DNA of 64,000 nt from Ceratothoa steindachneri (lineage: Eukaryota; Arthropoda; Malacostraca; Isopoda; Cymothoidae), in NCBI GenBank assembly GCA_963969495.1, contig OZ018324.1:42282609-42346608 (forward strand). The letters run 5' to 3'. How positions within the stretch are numbered: the stretch's first letter is position 1; every line of letters starts with the position of its first letter. Below the pieces are notes generated by a model. It was not told the DNA's origin, did not search any database, and saw only the letters and a list, made by a program, of their open reading frames with translations. The position numbers and the translations under genes are program-made. Below, in pieces: positions 44,648 through 61,190 of this stretch.

Positions 44648-46208
44648 TGTCATAGAATGCCCCTCCTTTTTGTTCTAAGAGTGCTAAGAGTGCTAATGCT
44701 ATTAATATCTTAGAGAAGAGAGTCGTTGGAAACACGTAAAGATATAGGAAAACGTACAATAATTCCCCAAATAAACTTATATTTTAACTTTAACAATTGA
44801 ATACCCAAAATTTAAACATTAACCACAGAAATACTCCAAATATTATCATACACAAGAATTAATTAAATTAGTTTGACCCTCTAAAAATTGGTTAAATTTG
44901 CTACACACAGCGATATATAAGATTTAGGCTTACGTAATCTAATAGAGTTCAAATACCTGAGGAATGTTATTGTCTTACGACGCGTGCCGCCTGGCCAGAT
45001 GTAGGTGGGTGGGATCACTAGGTTCTTTTGGCGAGTGTAGCAGCTGGGGGGTCCACACGGTATTCAGGGGGCGGGGGGTGGTCTTCAAGGACGAGAACAA
45101 TTACGGTGTTTTATGCGGCACCAAGGTAGTAGTGGTCTCTCTGGCGAGAGTGTGTCGAACTTGGTTCTTAAACCCAATTAGCTTGAAGTGCGGTGTGACC
45201 ACCGAGTAACAAACTTGAGGGGGAGCTTTTCTCCTTCGTTACTTAATGCCTCATGGGCGAGGAATGAACTCGGAAGGGTCTTCTTCAAGGGCGAAGATCG
45301 ATGAGGGGTGGTTTCTCTGACGAGAATAAGTTACTTAAAGTTCAATGTGGTAACCAGGAACTAGCTCGAGGATGAGCTTCTTCTTAGTTCCAGTCTTCAT
45401 TAAGGGCTAGTATAACGGAGGGCGGTTTCTTTGACGAGAATAAGTTAAACTTGGTTCTTCAACCAAGTTAACTTATGAGTTTGGTGTGGCCACCGAGTAA
45501 CGGGCTCGAGAGGGAGTATTTTCCTTCTTCTTTCCTTAATTCCTCAAGGACGAGGAATACCCCTGGCGTTTAAGATTCACCAGAATATGAGGAGTCTCTC
45601 TGACGAGAGTAAGTTGAACTTAACAAAGTTAACTTAACGTTTGGTTTGATAACCAGGGACTAGCTCGAGGATGAGCTGCTTCTTAGTCCCTTAAGGTAGG
45701 TAGCCCTGCCTCTTTTGCAGGGTACTTCTTGGTCTGGCAAGCCAAGTAATCTACCTGTCCAGTTTCGGTAGCCCGATCTTAATTCGGGGACTTCGTCACC
45801 TGGAGACTGACGTATACTCCCTCGATTTTCCTCAGTGTTCCTTATTTATACGTTGTCACCCCACTGGGGGAGTGCTAAGAGGGGAAGGGAGGGTTGAATG
45901 ACGGGCCCAGGAGGGTGTTTATGACAAATATTTTTTTTCACCAAGTCTTTAAATTGGCTCCTCATTAGCCTTCGAGCTTGAGAGAAACACGTCTCTAATT
46001 TCTTACTTAGCTTGAAATTGAATCTCATTCTCCTAGGGAAGATCTTGCATTTTAACCTTTAGGTCTTTCATAGCGACGAGTAGTGCGGCGCTGTGGTTAC
46101 GCGCTTGACCCCAAGGTGCTTGTGGCCGGATGTCTTTGCAGGAATCGCCTCGTGATTCCACCACGAGAGAACGGGGGGAGGGAGTGACGATTCCCCTACA
46201 CACACACA
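44648..46208 (-). repeat. 5' LTR of copy 2
   Basis: About 1.55 kb, with the internal hairpin-bearing repeats. Its outer end runs into CACACACA and then (TA)n, consistent with insertion into a TA tract. The unit at 45440-45480 holds AACTTGGTTCTTCAACCAAG. Confidence 0.85.
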
Positions 46209-46218
46209 TATATATATA

Positions 46219-46309
<91 letters not shown>
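46209..46309. repeat. (TA)n microsatellite
   Basis: TA runs with two small interruptions, directly at the end of the LTR element. Confidence 0.97.
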
Positions 46310-46311
<2 letters not shown>

Positions 46312-46499
46312 GTGGAAAAATCACAAAGTATCTCGTGAGTAAGCAATAAATCCAACAAAGCCCTCAGTGAAAATTAATAGGAGGATTCCAAGTACTTTCT
46401 AATATTATACTTATGTTGGTAAATTCTGGGAGGTAAAAAACTTTGTTAGCCTCATCAATTTTGGCAAAATTATTAAACTTTTCTAAGATTACATCCTAT

Positions 46500-47400
46500 A
46501 GAACTGATAACCCAGTGGCTTTCAATTACAAAAATTGTCTTATCTTGCCATACTTTGAACTATATTTTGGCTCACCCATATTTTTAAGCAACTTAATATC
46601 TCTTTAAATTTTAGATAAGAATCCACTTTATATAAAATGTTAGTCCACAATAGTACAAGGAAAAAAAGGTGGAGTATATTCTATAGAATGTGCTATTTGT
46701 AATTAGCCTTACTTCGGGCAAACTTTATCTACTAGAATTTACCAACATAATACATATAATATTAGAAGAGGTGAAATAAACATCGCTTTATTTTTACATT
46801 TATCTGTTTATAACCACCCCATTGACAGGAATTCTGCAAAATTCCTTTATCATTCCGCTGATTTCACAAAAAGAAATATTGTTGAGTATTCCTTAATTGG
46901 TATCTTACCCAATATAAACATTTCCCCTGGCTTATTTAAACTCGACCCTGTTTTAAAAAACTTGTACTAAATGAAATAACTTCATAATGCAACCTGTTGT
47001 CGCACTTTATTAGTGTAATATCATTCGCACGTGTCTCTGTTTCGACTGTGGATTAACTCTTAGTCCTAAATGTTTTTGCTCTAATGATAATCCTTTAAAA
47101 TGTTTGTTTTTACACCCACCATATTCCATTCATATACATGGCGTTGTTGTATGTATATCGTTTTTAGGATGCATATTTATTATTAGTTGGCTAATGATCT
47201 TTCTTATTGGTATTTCTTTGTCTTGTTATTGTGTTTTTTCATTGGTTTGTACTATGTGATGGGCGTTCCCTTCGTATCTTTGACCCTATATAAGGTTGTC
47301 TTCTCCATTTTTATGCTATTTCTTGAAAATATAGTTCGAAAGTGATTGGATTCATCTTTTCATTTTCCTCTGGGTTAATTTTCATATTATTGCTTTCCTC
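46500..47400 (+). pseudogene. Penelope-like element (PLE 3), GIY-YIG domain and 3' region
   Basis: On the plus strand, across two frame breaks: LYFGSPIFKQLNISLNF-like linker, STLYKMLVHNSTRK, then GGVYSIECAICN, PYFGQTLSTRIYQHN, NIRRGEINIALFLHLS and NSAKFLYHSADFTKRNIVEY. This matches the order of GVYxIPC, FYxGQT, EHK/QHK, RRG and DFxKRxxIE in PLE GIY-YIG nucleases. It ends GLFKLDPVLKNLY near 46970. Only the domain remains; RT is absent. The following sequence (47240-47340) has GACCCTATATAAGG and CTTGAAAATATAGTTCGAAA, similar in layout to the PLE terminal repeat, and may be a decayed hammerhead. Confidence 0.75.
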
Positions 47401-47418
47401 ACGTGCCACTTTGAGTTT

Positions 47419-51000
<3,582 letters not shown>

Positions 51001-51004
51001 ATTT

Positions 51005-51480
51005 ATTAGCCCTGGTGAGTGGTCAGAGCATGGTATTGCGTCTGCTCACAGACCCAGTTTCTGCCTCCCACTTACAACCAGCCGCTTGGTAGCTACCAGT
51101 CGCTAGTCATAGTTAATGACCTATAACTCCTCAGAGAGTAAAGTTTTCTCTCACCCACTTCTCTCTTTAAACCGTTTATTAACTTAAAAGCCAAGTTTGG
51201 GATATTTGAATTTCAGTTAAAGTGATCATAATGTGACGTCAAAAGCTTACAATCAAAGATAAACTCGTTATTTGAAATTATAAGTGGTACGTAAATCTGT
51301 GATACATATACATAGCGTCTGCTATGAAGGTCTTGAGTAAAACTGATTACATCCTGAAATGGGCAGCAACTGAGCTTCCATCTAACGTGGTATCAGCAAG
51401 GAAAGCCCGGTCTGGTGGAAATAGCAAGCCATTTGTGGCTACTGGTAAGACTTTTCACCACACCGCGAATTAATGTCTAA
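51005..51480 (+). repeat. Probable tRNA-derived SINE
   Basis: The head has a pol III A-box-like TGGTGAGTGGTCAGAGC (51013-51029) and a decayed B-box position (ACCCAGTTTCTGCCTCCCAC, about 51052) at tRNA-like spacing. GCGTCTGCTCACAGAC fits the anticodon arm region. The body may run on to about 51480. No clear A-rich tail was identified. Confidence 0.4.
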
Positions 51481-53509
51481 CCTTTCCATGGCAACTACAA
51501 CAGGAAAATAATAACTCTTAACCGCTGAAGGCTGTTCCTTTTGTAATAATTAACCAAAATTGAGAAAGAATTGGGTTTACCTCGTTACCTTCGGTTTGTC
51601 TCTAGGTTTGTTGAAAATTTCAAAGTAAACTCCATGAAACAATTTAATAGTTTAATGGATCTTTTATTTGAGAAATGGGGAGGGGAGAACTGTACTTTCT
51701 AAAGAACAGACAAGAAAAGGCAATAGTTTTTAAGGAAATCTTTACTTGTGAAGTTTGATATTCATGGAGGCAAAAAAAGGTCTGTCACACGATAGTTAAC
51801 GTTAGAGTGCCTTGGTAGCATATAAAGATCAAAGTCCAAGATTCACGGCCTAAGAGCATCAGAAATTTTTTGAAATGTGTAAAGAAACTAAAAAAAGATC
51901 AAATAAAATCTTTCAGATAAAACCTTTTGGTTTTATTTGCCATAAAATTTCAATGTCAACATTTCCTTTGCGGCCTCTGTAATATACAAATTTGTACTGA
52001 CCACACTGTGTATAATATGATATATACTCAAAGATAAAAACTTATAAGAATAGGATATCCAAGAAAGGTCTGTGAGGGGCATTCAAGAACCACCTTTTAG
52101 TATACAGAACGAGCCATGTTGCGATTCGAGGATATATATAATCTCACGTCGTTTAACTCACCTTGCTTAAAGAAGCAAATATTTTTATATATTTTAATAA
52201 AGCTCGGACCAATAGCTTGATATTGGATGAGAATGAGGAAATTTCTAAATGAAAACAAGATTTTTAATAACATTTAAGCAATTTGGGGGGCAAAATAGCG
52301 GATTCTCTTAGAAAAATCCAGCCTGGTTTTCTAATCTGACACAGCATTGATCATCTAGATGAATCTGAGACAGCCAGCCGAATGAAGAAGAGCTAGCAAG
52401 TGTTTATAGCTAACTTTGCAATTGAATAATTAAATTGCTTTCGAGATGTTTCTTTAAAGGAGTTGAGGGGAATCGATGTTTCCTTTTAATGCAATCCCTA
52501 TTCTCTGTCTACTACTGCATTTAACGCCTTGAATATGACGCCAGTATCTTTTTCATGACTATCTATTCATGGCAAAATTGTGCATCCTTGACCTTTATAA
52601 GGTTTCCCCGTACAATTTGATTCTTTTTTCGTAATTCACATCGTGAAGTAGCATCATTTGAACTACTTTCGGCGAGGGCTTTGACAAGAGAGTGAAATCC
52701 AATATTCATTGTTGGAGAATTGTATTCCTTTTAGTCTATTTGTGCCTCATTTGATCGAACGGAGTTCTTTTTCTGTAATTATCTTCGTTGCATATTTACC
52801 TATCTTTTTCATTTAATTCCTTGTTATATTTTGTAAAACAAAGAAAAAAAATCGAAGTATTTTTATTATTCTTGGATAAGGAGATTCGACCTTCCCTCCT
52901 TCATATTTTTGTTGAATTTATATGCTTACACAGGATATCTAAAGCCAGTCTTTGTATGTGAGAGATGCAAAATAAGTTTAATCTTTCTAGCTAGTTGACT
53001 TAGGTTTGAAAAATTTTATTGTTTCGTATATGATCTAAAAGTCAGGTAAAAGAATCTGAGCTCGTAGGATGATACCAAAGTGAAGGTATTGAATTAATTC
53101 AATTTTACTGCTCAGGGACTTACAATTATGGATGAATGTTTTAAAATTAGAATTTTATTGGCTATTTTTACAGCCTTTAATCCCAAGATTTTAGAAAATT
53201 TTCGTTCCTATAGATAATTGTTCCTTCACTTTTCTTTATATGCACTTTTTTGGGTGCGATGCTTGTCATCACAGCTCAAATTTGAAAGAAAGAATATATG
53301 CATGAAAAGTGGTGAAAAGATGCTTTTAAACTAAAATTGTTCTTGCAAAATTTCGTAATTATAAAGTAAATAAACGTATTAATAATTCATTCAATTCACA
53401 CTTCAAAGATATTTATTTACTTTCACACAGCTTAGGTTTTACTTGCCCATTCCTTTTAAAAATTTATGTTGTTAAGAATAAATAATTATTCTAATATTTA
53501 AATTATTTT
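51481..53509. other. No gene seen
   Basis: AT-rich, no recognisable features. Confidence 0.4.
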
Positions 53510-54030
53510 ATATTTATAAAAAGTCAAGAAAAGCTGTGAAGAAGCCTCATCTCAGCAACAAGGACCTTTCGGATAGATACCATTTTATGGGAAATGAATA
53601 GAATCGACTTTTTAAGAGGAGCAAAGTGATTTTCTATGATAAAACTCCCATTGGTTTACCTGATGCTTCTGGGAGATCACTCGTTAGGAGGAAAGAAGAA
53701 GAGCGATTTTGCGAGGCCTGTTGAGCGCCCACGGGGAAGGATCCGGCCAGTCTCATTATATGACGTTGCTATTCACCTAATGGAACTGGCGCACTAACAA
53801 TTTACCCTAAGAACACTGCCTTGAACTTAAAATAGTACGAAAACTGGCTTCATCATCACCTTTGCCAACAGTTAAGGACTGTGGGGGAATTATAACTGTA
53901 TTTTTAAGCATAATGGCGCAAATTTTCATAAATCAGAAGGAAAAACTAAGTTCTTGGCTGAAAGTAAAGGGAACTTTTGGGAATTTTCCATATTTGAATA
54001 CAGTAAAGAATTTGTAAGATAATCATTTTT
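53510..54030 (+). pseudogene. Tc1-like transposase relic
   Basis: Plus-strand blocks in shifting frames: KSRKAVKKPHLSNKDLSDR, KVIFYDKTPIGLPDASGR (the SDET block with Asp retained and Glu lost), SLVRRKEEERF, then NGTGALTIYPKNTALNLK and YENWLHHHL, as in Tc1 transposases of the GTGxLxxxxxTMNSxxYxxIL type. Further on are KLSSWLKVKGTFGNF and a run equivalent to the last helix before the DLNPIEN block. Second and third catalytic positions are not recognisable. It is unrelated in detail to the Tc1 relic at 2480-2940. Confidence 0.6.
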
Positions 54031-54239
54031 TAACCTAATTTGTTTTCCTACCCAGTATTAGAAAATAGATATTTGTTTTAAACTTTGCTTTTGCGGATTG
54101 TATGATGAAATATTGCTTAAAATTATGCAAGAAAGAATTTCATTTATTATACGTCTAATACAAAAGCACAGAGTTAAATTTCTACAATTTCATTTAAACT
54201 TTCATAAGAAATATATAAAAAAACAAGTAAAATATGTTC

Positions 54240-55640
54240 TAAATTAACAGTTTTCCTTGATTTCCGTTTGTTATGTAAATCAATTTCCAGTGAAGGCTTC
54301 TAAATGTAGTCTCTAATCATGTTTTCATTGTATCCTCCTTGGTTAAAGTTCAGCAGATCTTTATGGAAGCGCGCTCTTTGTTACACTGAGCATGTTCCCC
54401 TATTCTCCTTGAAATTGTCAAGAGGGTAATCTAGGATGTGTACATTCAGGGACAACTAGCAACCCCTTTGGCCAAAGCTTTTCACTAACTTCTCATCCAG
54501 TTACACATAAATGCCTTTTGGTTGTCTCAAAGCATTGACACACCGAAACAAATCTCAGCCAGGCCTCTTTTTCTATTTTAGTAAGCTTTGTAGAGAATTC
54601 CTTTCCTAATTTTCGGTCCAACAAAGACCCCAGCTTTCACCATTTCCTCAGAGAGATTGGAAAATAAATTTTGAAAGTACCTAAAAGCTTCCGCCTCTTT
54701 GTTAAAAGCTCTAACAAACTCCTTCATGAGTACTAGGTTTGAGTGTATTGCAGGGAACAAAAGCTTTTAAAGGAATATCACTGTTCATGCTTGACATTAT
54801 GCCACCTGGAGGAGAACTCATTCCTTTGTAACCAATGTATCTTGTGATGTGCTGTGGTATCCATAATTTATCCTCACTATACTGGAAAGTTGGTAACCAC
54901 CCTCGGCTCCATTTTGAACTCTCATATCCTTTCCTAGCAATAATCATTATATTTCAAAGATTATAGCAGAAACTTAATACTATTGTAGTCCTCACTGAGA
55001 TATACTGAGTAAGCCAATGGAAGAGATGGATACTTATTTCAGTTATGAAGAAGTAAAGATTTACTGCTTTTTTAAATCTGTCAATGAATAGACTCCATTT
55101 ATCTTGGTTGCATGTAATTCCATTACGATCAAACCGAAAAAGTCCATAATTGCAGTAACATAGCCCAGCTTGATAAGTAAAGAAATTAAGAAATGTTTAT
55201 GCCGTTTCTTTTGTATTGTCACTTGCACATTTTCATCCAGCAAATCACACTCTTTGACTCTGGAAACCAAAAGCTCATTATTTAACTTTGAGGAGCTAAG
55301 ATCTCAAACAAGGTCATGAGGTCTCTTTAATTTGAATTATATGGATTTCTCTCAACAACCATGTCTCTGAGACTTTAGTCTATATATTCACTGATCCTTT
55401 CATCTTCTGAATTTTTGCTTTCTTTTGATGTTGGCTTATGCTATTCTAAAGCGGTAGGCACACGAAGATCAGCATTGTATGGTCCTAGTGTAATAGAGGG
55501 TGGTAGATTGGGATAAGTAATAACATGTGCATATTTGCCCCTTCGACCTCTTGGAAAGGTCGCCCATGTAGAAGTAGAAGTTGCTTGAGTGGTCACTAGG
55601 CTAACCTCACATTCTCCGAATGACAAACGTGCTGGCTCTC
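54240..55640 (-). pseudogene. Family A mobile gene, copy 3
   Basis: Minus strand, N to C: FGECEVSLVTTQATSTSTWA and HVITYPNLPPSITLGPYNAD (55626-55441), the N-terminal YPN...P(V/L)P block. Then SKLNNELLVSRVKECDLLDE (about 55280), CNQDKWSLFIDRFKKAVN (about 55060, containing the FIDSS-like aspartate), and further FPAIHSNLVLMKEFVRAFNK and SEEMVKAGVFVGPKIRK (54760-54578). Last come NQGGYNENMIRDYIWKPSLE and DLHNKRKSRKT (about 54340-54270). The block preceding it reads ARFHKDLL where copy 1 has EERFH. Stops and shifts are frequent. It is more diverged from copies 1 and 2 than they are from each other, apparently a different subfamily. Confidence 0.65.
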
Positions 55641-58600
55641 TTTTCCTTTCTAAACCATCATGTAAAAGGTAAATAAATATAATTTCTTACTCTTTTGGCT
55701 TACAAAAAAACATTTAATATTTTGCTTCTTGTAACAAACTTTTCTTATCTTTAAACGTTTATTTGCAAAATTCAGAAGCAAAATGAGTTGCCACGGCTTT
55801 CTTTTAGTCTCCAATTAGCAGTCTAAATTATATTTTGTAAGCCTTAAACATTCTCATAGATGCTGTCACAAATAACATTTTTGCTTTTGTTTTGTCGATC
55901 TGTCCGCAGATATAACAGAATTGATATGGAGAATGATTGGAGCCTCATGATGCCATTTTTATTCTAATGTGTCCACTATGGTAGATAGCGCTGAAATGAG
56001 AGCAGATATCTGAGGCCCTTTATTAATCTTTCTGAAGTAATATTTCGGAAGGTTCGAGAAGTTTACAGGAGTATCTTCTGAAAGTTCTGAAACATTCAAG
56101 CAATTTCATAAAATTCTATTAAATTCTATAAGTTGCTTATTAAATCTAGAATGATTGAGGGTTTCCTTAAACAAATATATTCTAAAACATTCCAATACTT
56201 TATTTAAATTAGATTTACAATTTTTGACCTTACCTTGAAAAAACTTAAATTTTTTTATATATTCTCATTTTTTTCAAAAAATAATTAAACCATAGCTTTG
56301 GGATCAAAATTGACCCTTTTTTATTTCATTTAGTTACAAAAGAGAGAAATAACACTTTAAACACATGAACGAGAAAAGATGAAATTTTGTTAGATAGTGA
56401 TAATACAACTTTCGGTTCATGAGCAGAAGCCATCCAATTGTGAGTATTTTCTGGTGCTTATTGACACAACAAACATGGAGCAATATCAGTCAAGATATCA
56501 TCACATCTTTGTCTCCAGCATGCAAAAACGGATTTAAGCGGTCTTGAAGAACAAAGAGCATTATTGTAAGTATGACTGTCCCAATCACTTGAAAGTTTTT
56601 ACTACTAAAATGGGTTTGGGCTTCAGTTTTTTCTATTTCATTTTTAAAAATTTATATAAATACACTAAAAGAAAATTCAACGTTTACAGAATTATTTTTT
56701 TTTTTATTAACAAATCTAGTATTCTAATACTTTTGCCCATGATTACAGATAAATAATTCCAAGGAACAGTTTTTCAATAGTAAATATGCAATATTATATG
56801 ATATTTGTCTTTCTCAGACTAAGAAAAATCATGAAAAAGTCGAGGAATCTTTTATGTTAATAATAAATTAATATCATTTTTTTTAAAACAAATCTTCTTT
56901 CAAACTGTTTAAAAGACATGCATCTAAAAGATCCGTTTTTACTGGAAACATGGGTAAAGTGTTTGCATCAAAAGCATAAGGTTTGGGTTGGGTTAATGAC
57001 TAAACTAGACTAAATGGCAGTTATTAACCTTGCTTTAAATGAAAGAATGGATGAGCAAGCTTAAAAATACAGAAAATGAGGCAGGGCGTGACTAAAGTAA
57101 CCAGGTAGTTTCAAGGAAAGTAACGGTGGTAATTTTCCACAGTATTTATTTTAAAACTTAACAATGAAAGAACATAAGTATAATAAAGAGTAAAAGTGAA
57201 AATGAAAACACACAGTTCGAACAAGTGAATTATAAATGATTGTAAATTAATTAATTATTTAAGTGGTTAAAGAAGTTATTCGATGCAACGGGAATTATTA
57301 CGAGTTGGTTTATATTAATATGAATGGTATCTCAATGTGGAAAATTATTGGTTATAAGATTATAGTTGGTAAATTTTATGTTATAGCCACTTAACATTGC
57401 ACGAATTATAACCTCAGGGGGAACTGGAAATGTAAAGAAAAGAGGGACCTTCATTCAGAAAACTTAAGACATTCGATAAAGCTGATTATTATAGAATCTA
57501 TATAATTACTGATCTTGTCCGACTGGTAGACACAACACAAGTGAAAGATTGAAAGTTCGAGTGAGGCAGGAACGAGGAGGTTTTCCCTGATTGGATGGTT
57601 TGAAATGCGTCAGACAAGGGTTGTGATTGGTTGAAGGGAACCGTAAATCGTATATGGTAGTCGTATTGGGTGAATAATATCGCATGTCGTACAAATGAAT
57701 TTTAAGTGGAAAGATGCATAATTTCTTAGACGTAAAAATACCAACTGCATATTTACGAACTTTTGTAGGAGCTAGCAAAGATTTCAGCTGCTACACATCT
57801 AATGGGTTGAATCAGAATTAGGGTAAATACTTTCAAATTTTTCTGATTCATGAACCGATGCCCTTTCCAATACCGGAAAAAATATTTAATCTTTTCTCTT
57901 AAGTAAATGAAATATGAGTGTATATTAAAAGAAGGAAAGTTTTCTGTCAATGCTTTTCCTTTTCATCACTGTATTTTTTAGAGGTTAGAAGGATAAAGAC
58001 ACTAGATTGACGAATTTTCTTTACATCTAATGAATTATGATAATACAATAATTTTCCCTTGACCATACTTTTATAATGACCATATTTTCCCCGATTTTTG
58101 TAATTACTTTCAAGTAAATTTATATTTTGAAATAGACAGTTTCCTTATTAGAATGGTCACGTTCTAACTTGTGAAATAAAGATTTGAAAAATAAGAATAA
58201 TACGCAATAAAACTTATACTGGATTAAAAGACAATATCATTTTGCAACATGTAATCAAGCATTATTATTTTAAAAACAAATACTAGAAACATTGATATTT
58301 CTTTCCTCGCAACAATGTGTCGTGTAGTAATGCACTTTTTAACTAATTCGTTATTAATTATTATATCACATATCAGATAATGTACATTCATTTTATAAAG
58401 AAACATAAATAATATACTGTACATATTGAAGTTATACATTTGAATCCATTATCATCGTTACAGTGTAATTTTAGAATTTCATATTAACACAACTTTTTGT
58501 AGGCGATAATTATTTATTAAACTACTTTTCCAATTTATCCTTCAAATATATGAATTAAAATAATAATGGTAAGGGTTTAGCCATTGATGCCATTGATCTG

Positions 58601-58990
58601 CCCTTATTTAATATGCTCTTAATTTTTCAGTGGGTAATCTACAATCCAATGTGGGATCAAGCTAGATGTAGGTATAGTAAATGTCAGCCGCCATGAAGGT
58701 CAACCAATTTCATTCTCCAAATATCGATTGGCAAACCCGATGTGGCTTAACTTTGCTATAATACCAAGGACTTAAAATTTCAAAATACTTAATTACCAGT
58801 CCTCGTGAAAATAAAAAAAATAAAATTTTAAAATTTTTATAATAAGAAGATCTCTCAGAAATGATGTCGATGATAGATTTAAATGTTTTGAAGTGGAACA
58901 CAAACAGAACTGGCGCTTTTCATCGTTAGGAGAAGGTGGGTTAAGACTGTCTACTAATACAAAAATAAGCCTAGAAGGCATACATACTTA
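55641..58990. other. No gene seen; heat-shock-element-like cluster near 56044
   Basis: AT-rich. At 56044-56060 TTC, GAA, TTC and GAA alternate with 1-2 nt gaps, followed by TTCTGAAAGTTCTGAAACAT (56075). No promoter or gene lies beside it. Confidence 0.35.
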
Positions 58991-58999
58991 TATATTTGC

Positions 59000-61190
59000 G
59001 TGTGGGGGTGGAGGGGGTAGGCCCATCTTGTACATCTTACTCTGCAAAACTACATGAAAAAATATCCTTTTCCTCATCATCTAATTCTCCTGCACGTTTG
59101 TCAACTCCACATCTCTTGCAGAGGGCACTGCAAACCTACCGTTTCAAGTGCACAAAATTACCTAACGTGTCATTACAATACAAGCACTGGATTGAATCTT
59201 CATCCTCAATGCCAACGTCATGAGCCCAAGATGGCCCAGTTTTCGCTTCTCTCCTTTATATTATAGATCATTCGTTTTTTTCTACGTTTTGACGTTGTAG
59301 TTGATAGTTTGCCATTCGTTTTTATTTCTCTTCCCTGGTGCTTGTGAGATTGATTGCTTTCTTTTTCTTTTATCAGGGAATTTCTAACTCTAATTCTATT
59401 TTATAAGGAGATTCTGTCAAATCAAGCGTTCGTCCTTGAAGCTTATGTATCATATTTCGAAGAGTGTTGGCAAATTTGGGTCAGATAATTAAGTCCCCGG
59501 GTAAACTACTTGGCTTGAACAGATCCCGACTCACTTTTGGAGATAAAGGCTCAGGCCGACTTTGTTTTTTTGGCTCAGTAGGCGCAGTTTAGTTCCGGTT
59601 CATTTATAATGGCCAAGATTTGCGGGGCAACTGAGTCGACTGGATGTTCTTTTTTCTTTTCCAAATTCAAATGAATTTCCATGGTGTGAGTAGGGGTTGA
59701 AAGTTAGCTTCGCTACAACCTAGCTATTCAATGGATAAATTCCTGAATTTCCAAATTCATTTATGGCTGTGTCTGGAAGAGCAGCCTGTAGATATGCCTT
59801 TCTAAAGAGTGCACGATCTTTTAGATGGTTACATGGTTGCGTTGCCAGGATTCTTTCTGAGGAATCTTTCAACAGCCTTCATACAGGAGGCATTCAATTG
59901 TTGCATTAAGGAAAAATACAAAGGCTTTATTCGGTGAAAACAATGTGATTGAAAAATGATAACTTTGATATGATTCCTGGCAAGTTTGATCACATCAATA
60001 TTCGTACTGTCGGCTATATGTCCATCCATAATCAATATTATTGGATCGTATATCGATGCCTTGGTGTGAGCTAGGAAATACAGAAACTATTCACTAAAAT
60101 GCAAAGTTACATACAATTAGATAGGTGGTATGTAAATTGAATTTTGGGAAGAGCACAAACCTTCAGTTCTTGCTTTATTCAAACTCTTGATAATTCGAAG
60201 AAGGTGGAATAAATTGCTGCCAGCAATTCTGAGGGAGCTATAATTGTTCGTTTTGCAAAGTTCAGTATGTTAATATGTTTTGGTTCTGCCGACTGAGGAT
60301 TCTTGTTGGCTTTGTTTCTATCGTTGCAACACGTGCCTCAACAACATTAAATTTCTTGTGGCGAGGAAATAAATGGCCTGCTTGCAGAGAGGATAAAATG
60401 TCAAAGAATATTTCAACGTTTGTCTGAGGGGAACACCTTGCTCTTGTAGCAGAATTTAGTTCTGGGTCCTAAATTGCAAGTTTTGAGCATGGACGCGGCG
60501 TGGGATGCACATTAACTAGTATTTGACATCAAGTCGAATAAGTAATCTAGGGTATACAAATGCAAATACCTTTCTTTATTATGTTAGGGGGTGAACTGAG
60601 CGCGTGAAATGAAGAAACCTGTTATGTATCAAGATCTAACTGTTTTATTAATTTTGTGGTCTACATTATTTCTCTCTGCTCCATGGAAGACAATTTTACG
60701 AGCTTCCCGTGTAGTCAGCCCCCAAATTGAGCTGACTTGTGCGGTATTGAATAAGGTTGTGAAAGGGACAATCATCGTGAAAATGAGCGCTACACAGTTT
60801 GATGGATGTTAAAATAATGATAGAAGGAAAGGTTATATATATTATAGAACAATAGGTAGAAAGCTTTCAAGGCATGAAGATTCATGAAATAATTGATTAA
60901 TCATTAAAAAAGGATAAACGTTAAGGGAGTGTGAAAAAAGATAATCAACTTTGTTTGGCATGTGCTAGGCAATTACTTACCTTTGTTGACCCAGGTGCCA
61001 TCTTACTTTTTCTATGACACGGCGACTGAGTGTTTTAATCGGCTCATTGAAGTATTCTGAGACTTTTTCAAGCATATATTTTTGCTCTAAATGCAGTTAT
61101 GAAATTTCCATACCTGCCTCATTCCACTCCTCTCTGCTACTGACTCATACATTTTTTCACTGCATCTATAGAGGAAACAATACATAAAAG
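59000..61190 (-). pseudogene. Tigger/pogo-like transposase (DDE_1) with C-terminal zinc finger
   Basis: Minus strand, high to low coordinates. LEKVSEYFNEPIKTLSRRVI (about 61080) is an HTH-like start; LTTREARKIVFHGAERNNVD (about 60690) fits the CENPB-type DNA-binding domain. NSATRARC and FFDILSSLQAGHLFPRHKKF (about 60400) are followed by NVVEARVATIETKP (NVDETGVxTVQxKP, where D-E of the first catalytic block is altered). FLAHTKASIYDP and LIMDGHIADSTNIDVIKLA (about 60010) carry the second catalytic DGH. HRIKPLYFSLM matches the HxMQPLDVxxM block. A C-terminal region (59640-59000) has SPYKIELELEI and IEDEDSIQCLYCND with a further CxxC (CKRC), a zinc finger as in arthropod Tigger-like proteins. Several shifts and stops; TIRs not identified. 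Confidence 0.72.

Larger units (their letters stand above)
41081..46208 (-). mobile_element. Ty3/gypsy-type LTR element, deletion derivative, copy 2
   Basis: LTRs at 41081-42612 and 44648-46208 (in plus orientation TGTCATAGAATGCCCC ... TTCCCCTACA) flank a 2.0-kb internal region. The region encodes a gag-like coiled-coil protein and the RNase H tail but no protease, RT core or integrase. Both LTRs are full length and agree closely by eye, so this insertion is younger than copy 1. Flanks are (TA)n on both sides, so a TATAT duplication is possible but uninformative. A possible primer-binding site, TGGTGTCAGGTTTG (minus strand), lies about 12 nt inside the 5' LTR (near 44630). Confidence 0.85.

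Noticed and set aside
46068..46358. Open frames encoding long (YI)n runs, also at 47342-47621
   Set aside because: They are translations of (TA)n microsatellites, not genes.
57530..57580. TTCGAGTGAGGC as a possible tRNA B box
   Set aside because: No A box at the right distance and no cloverleaf.
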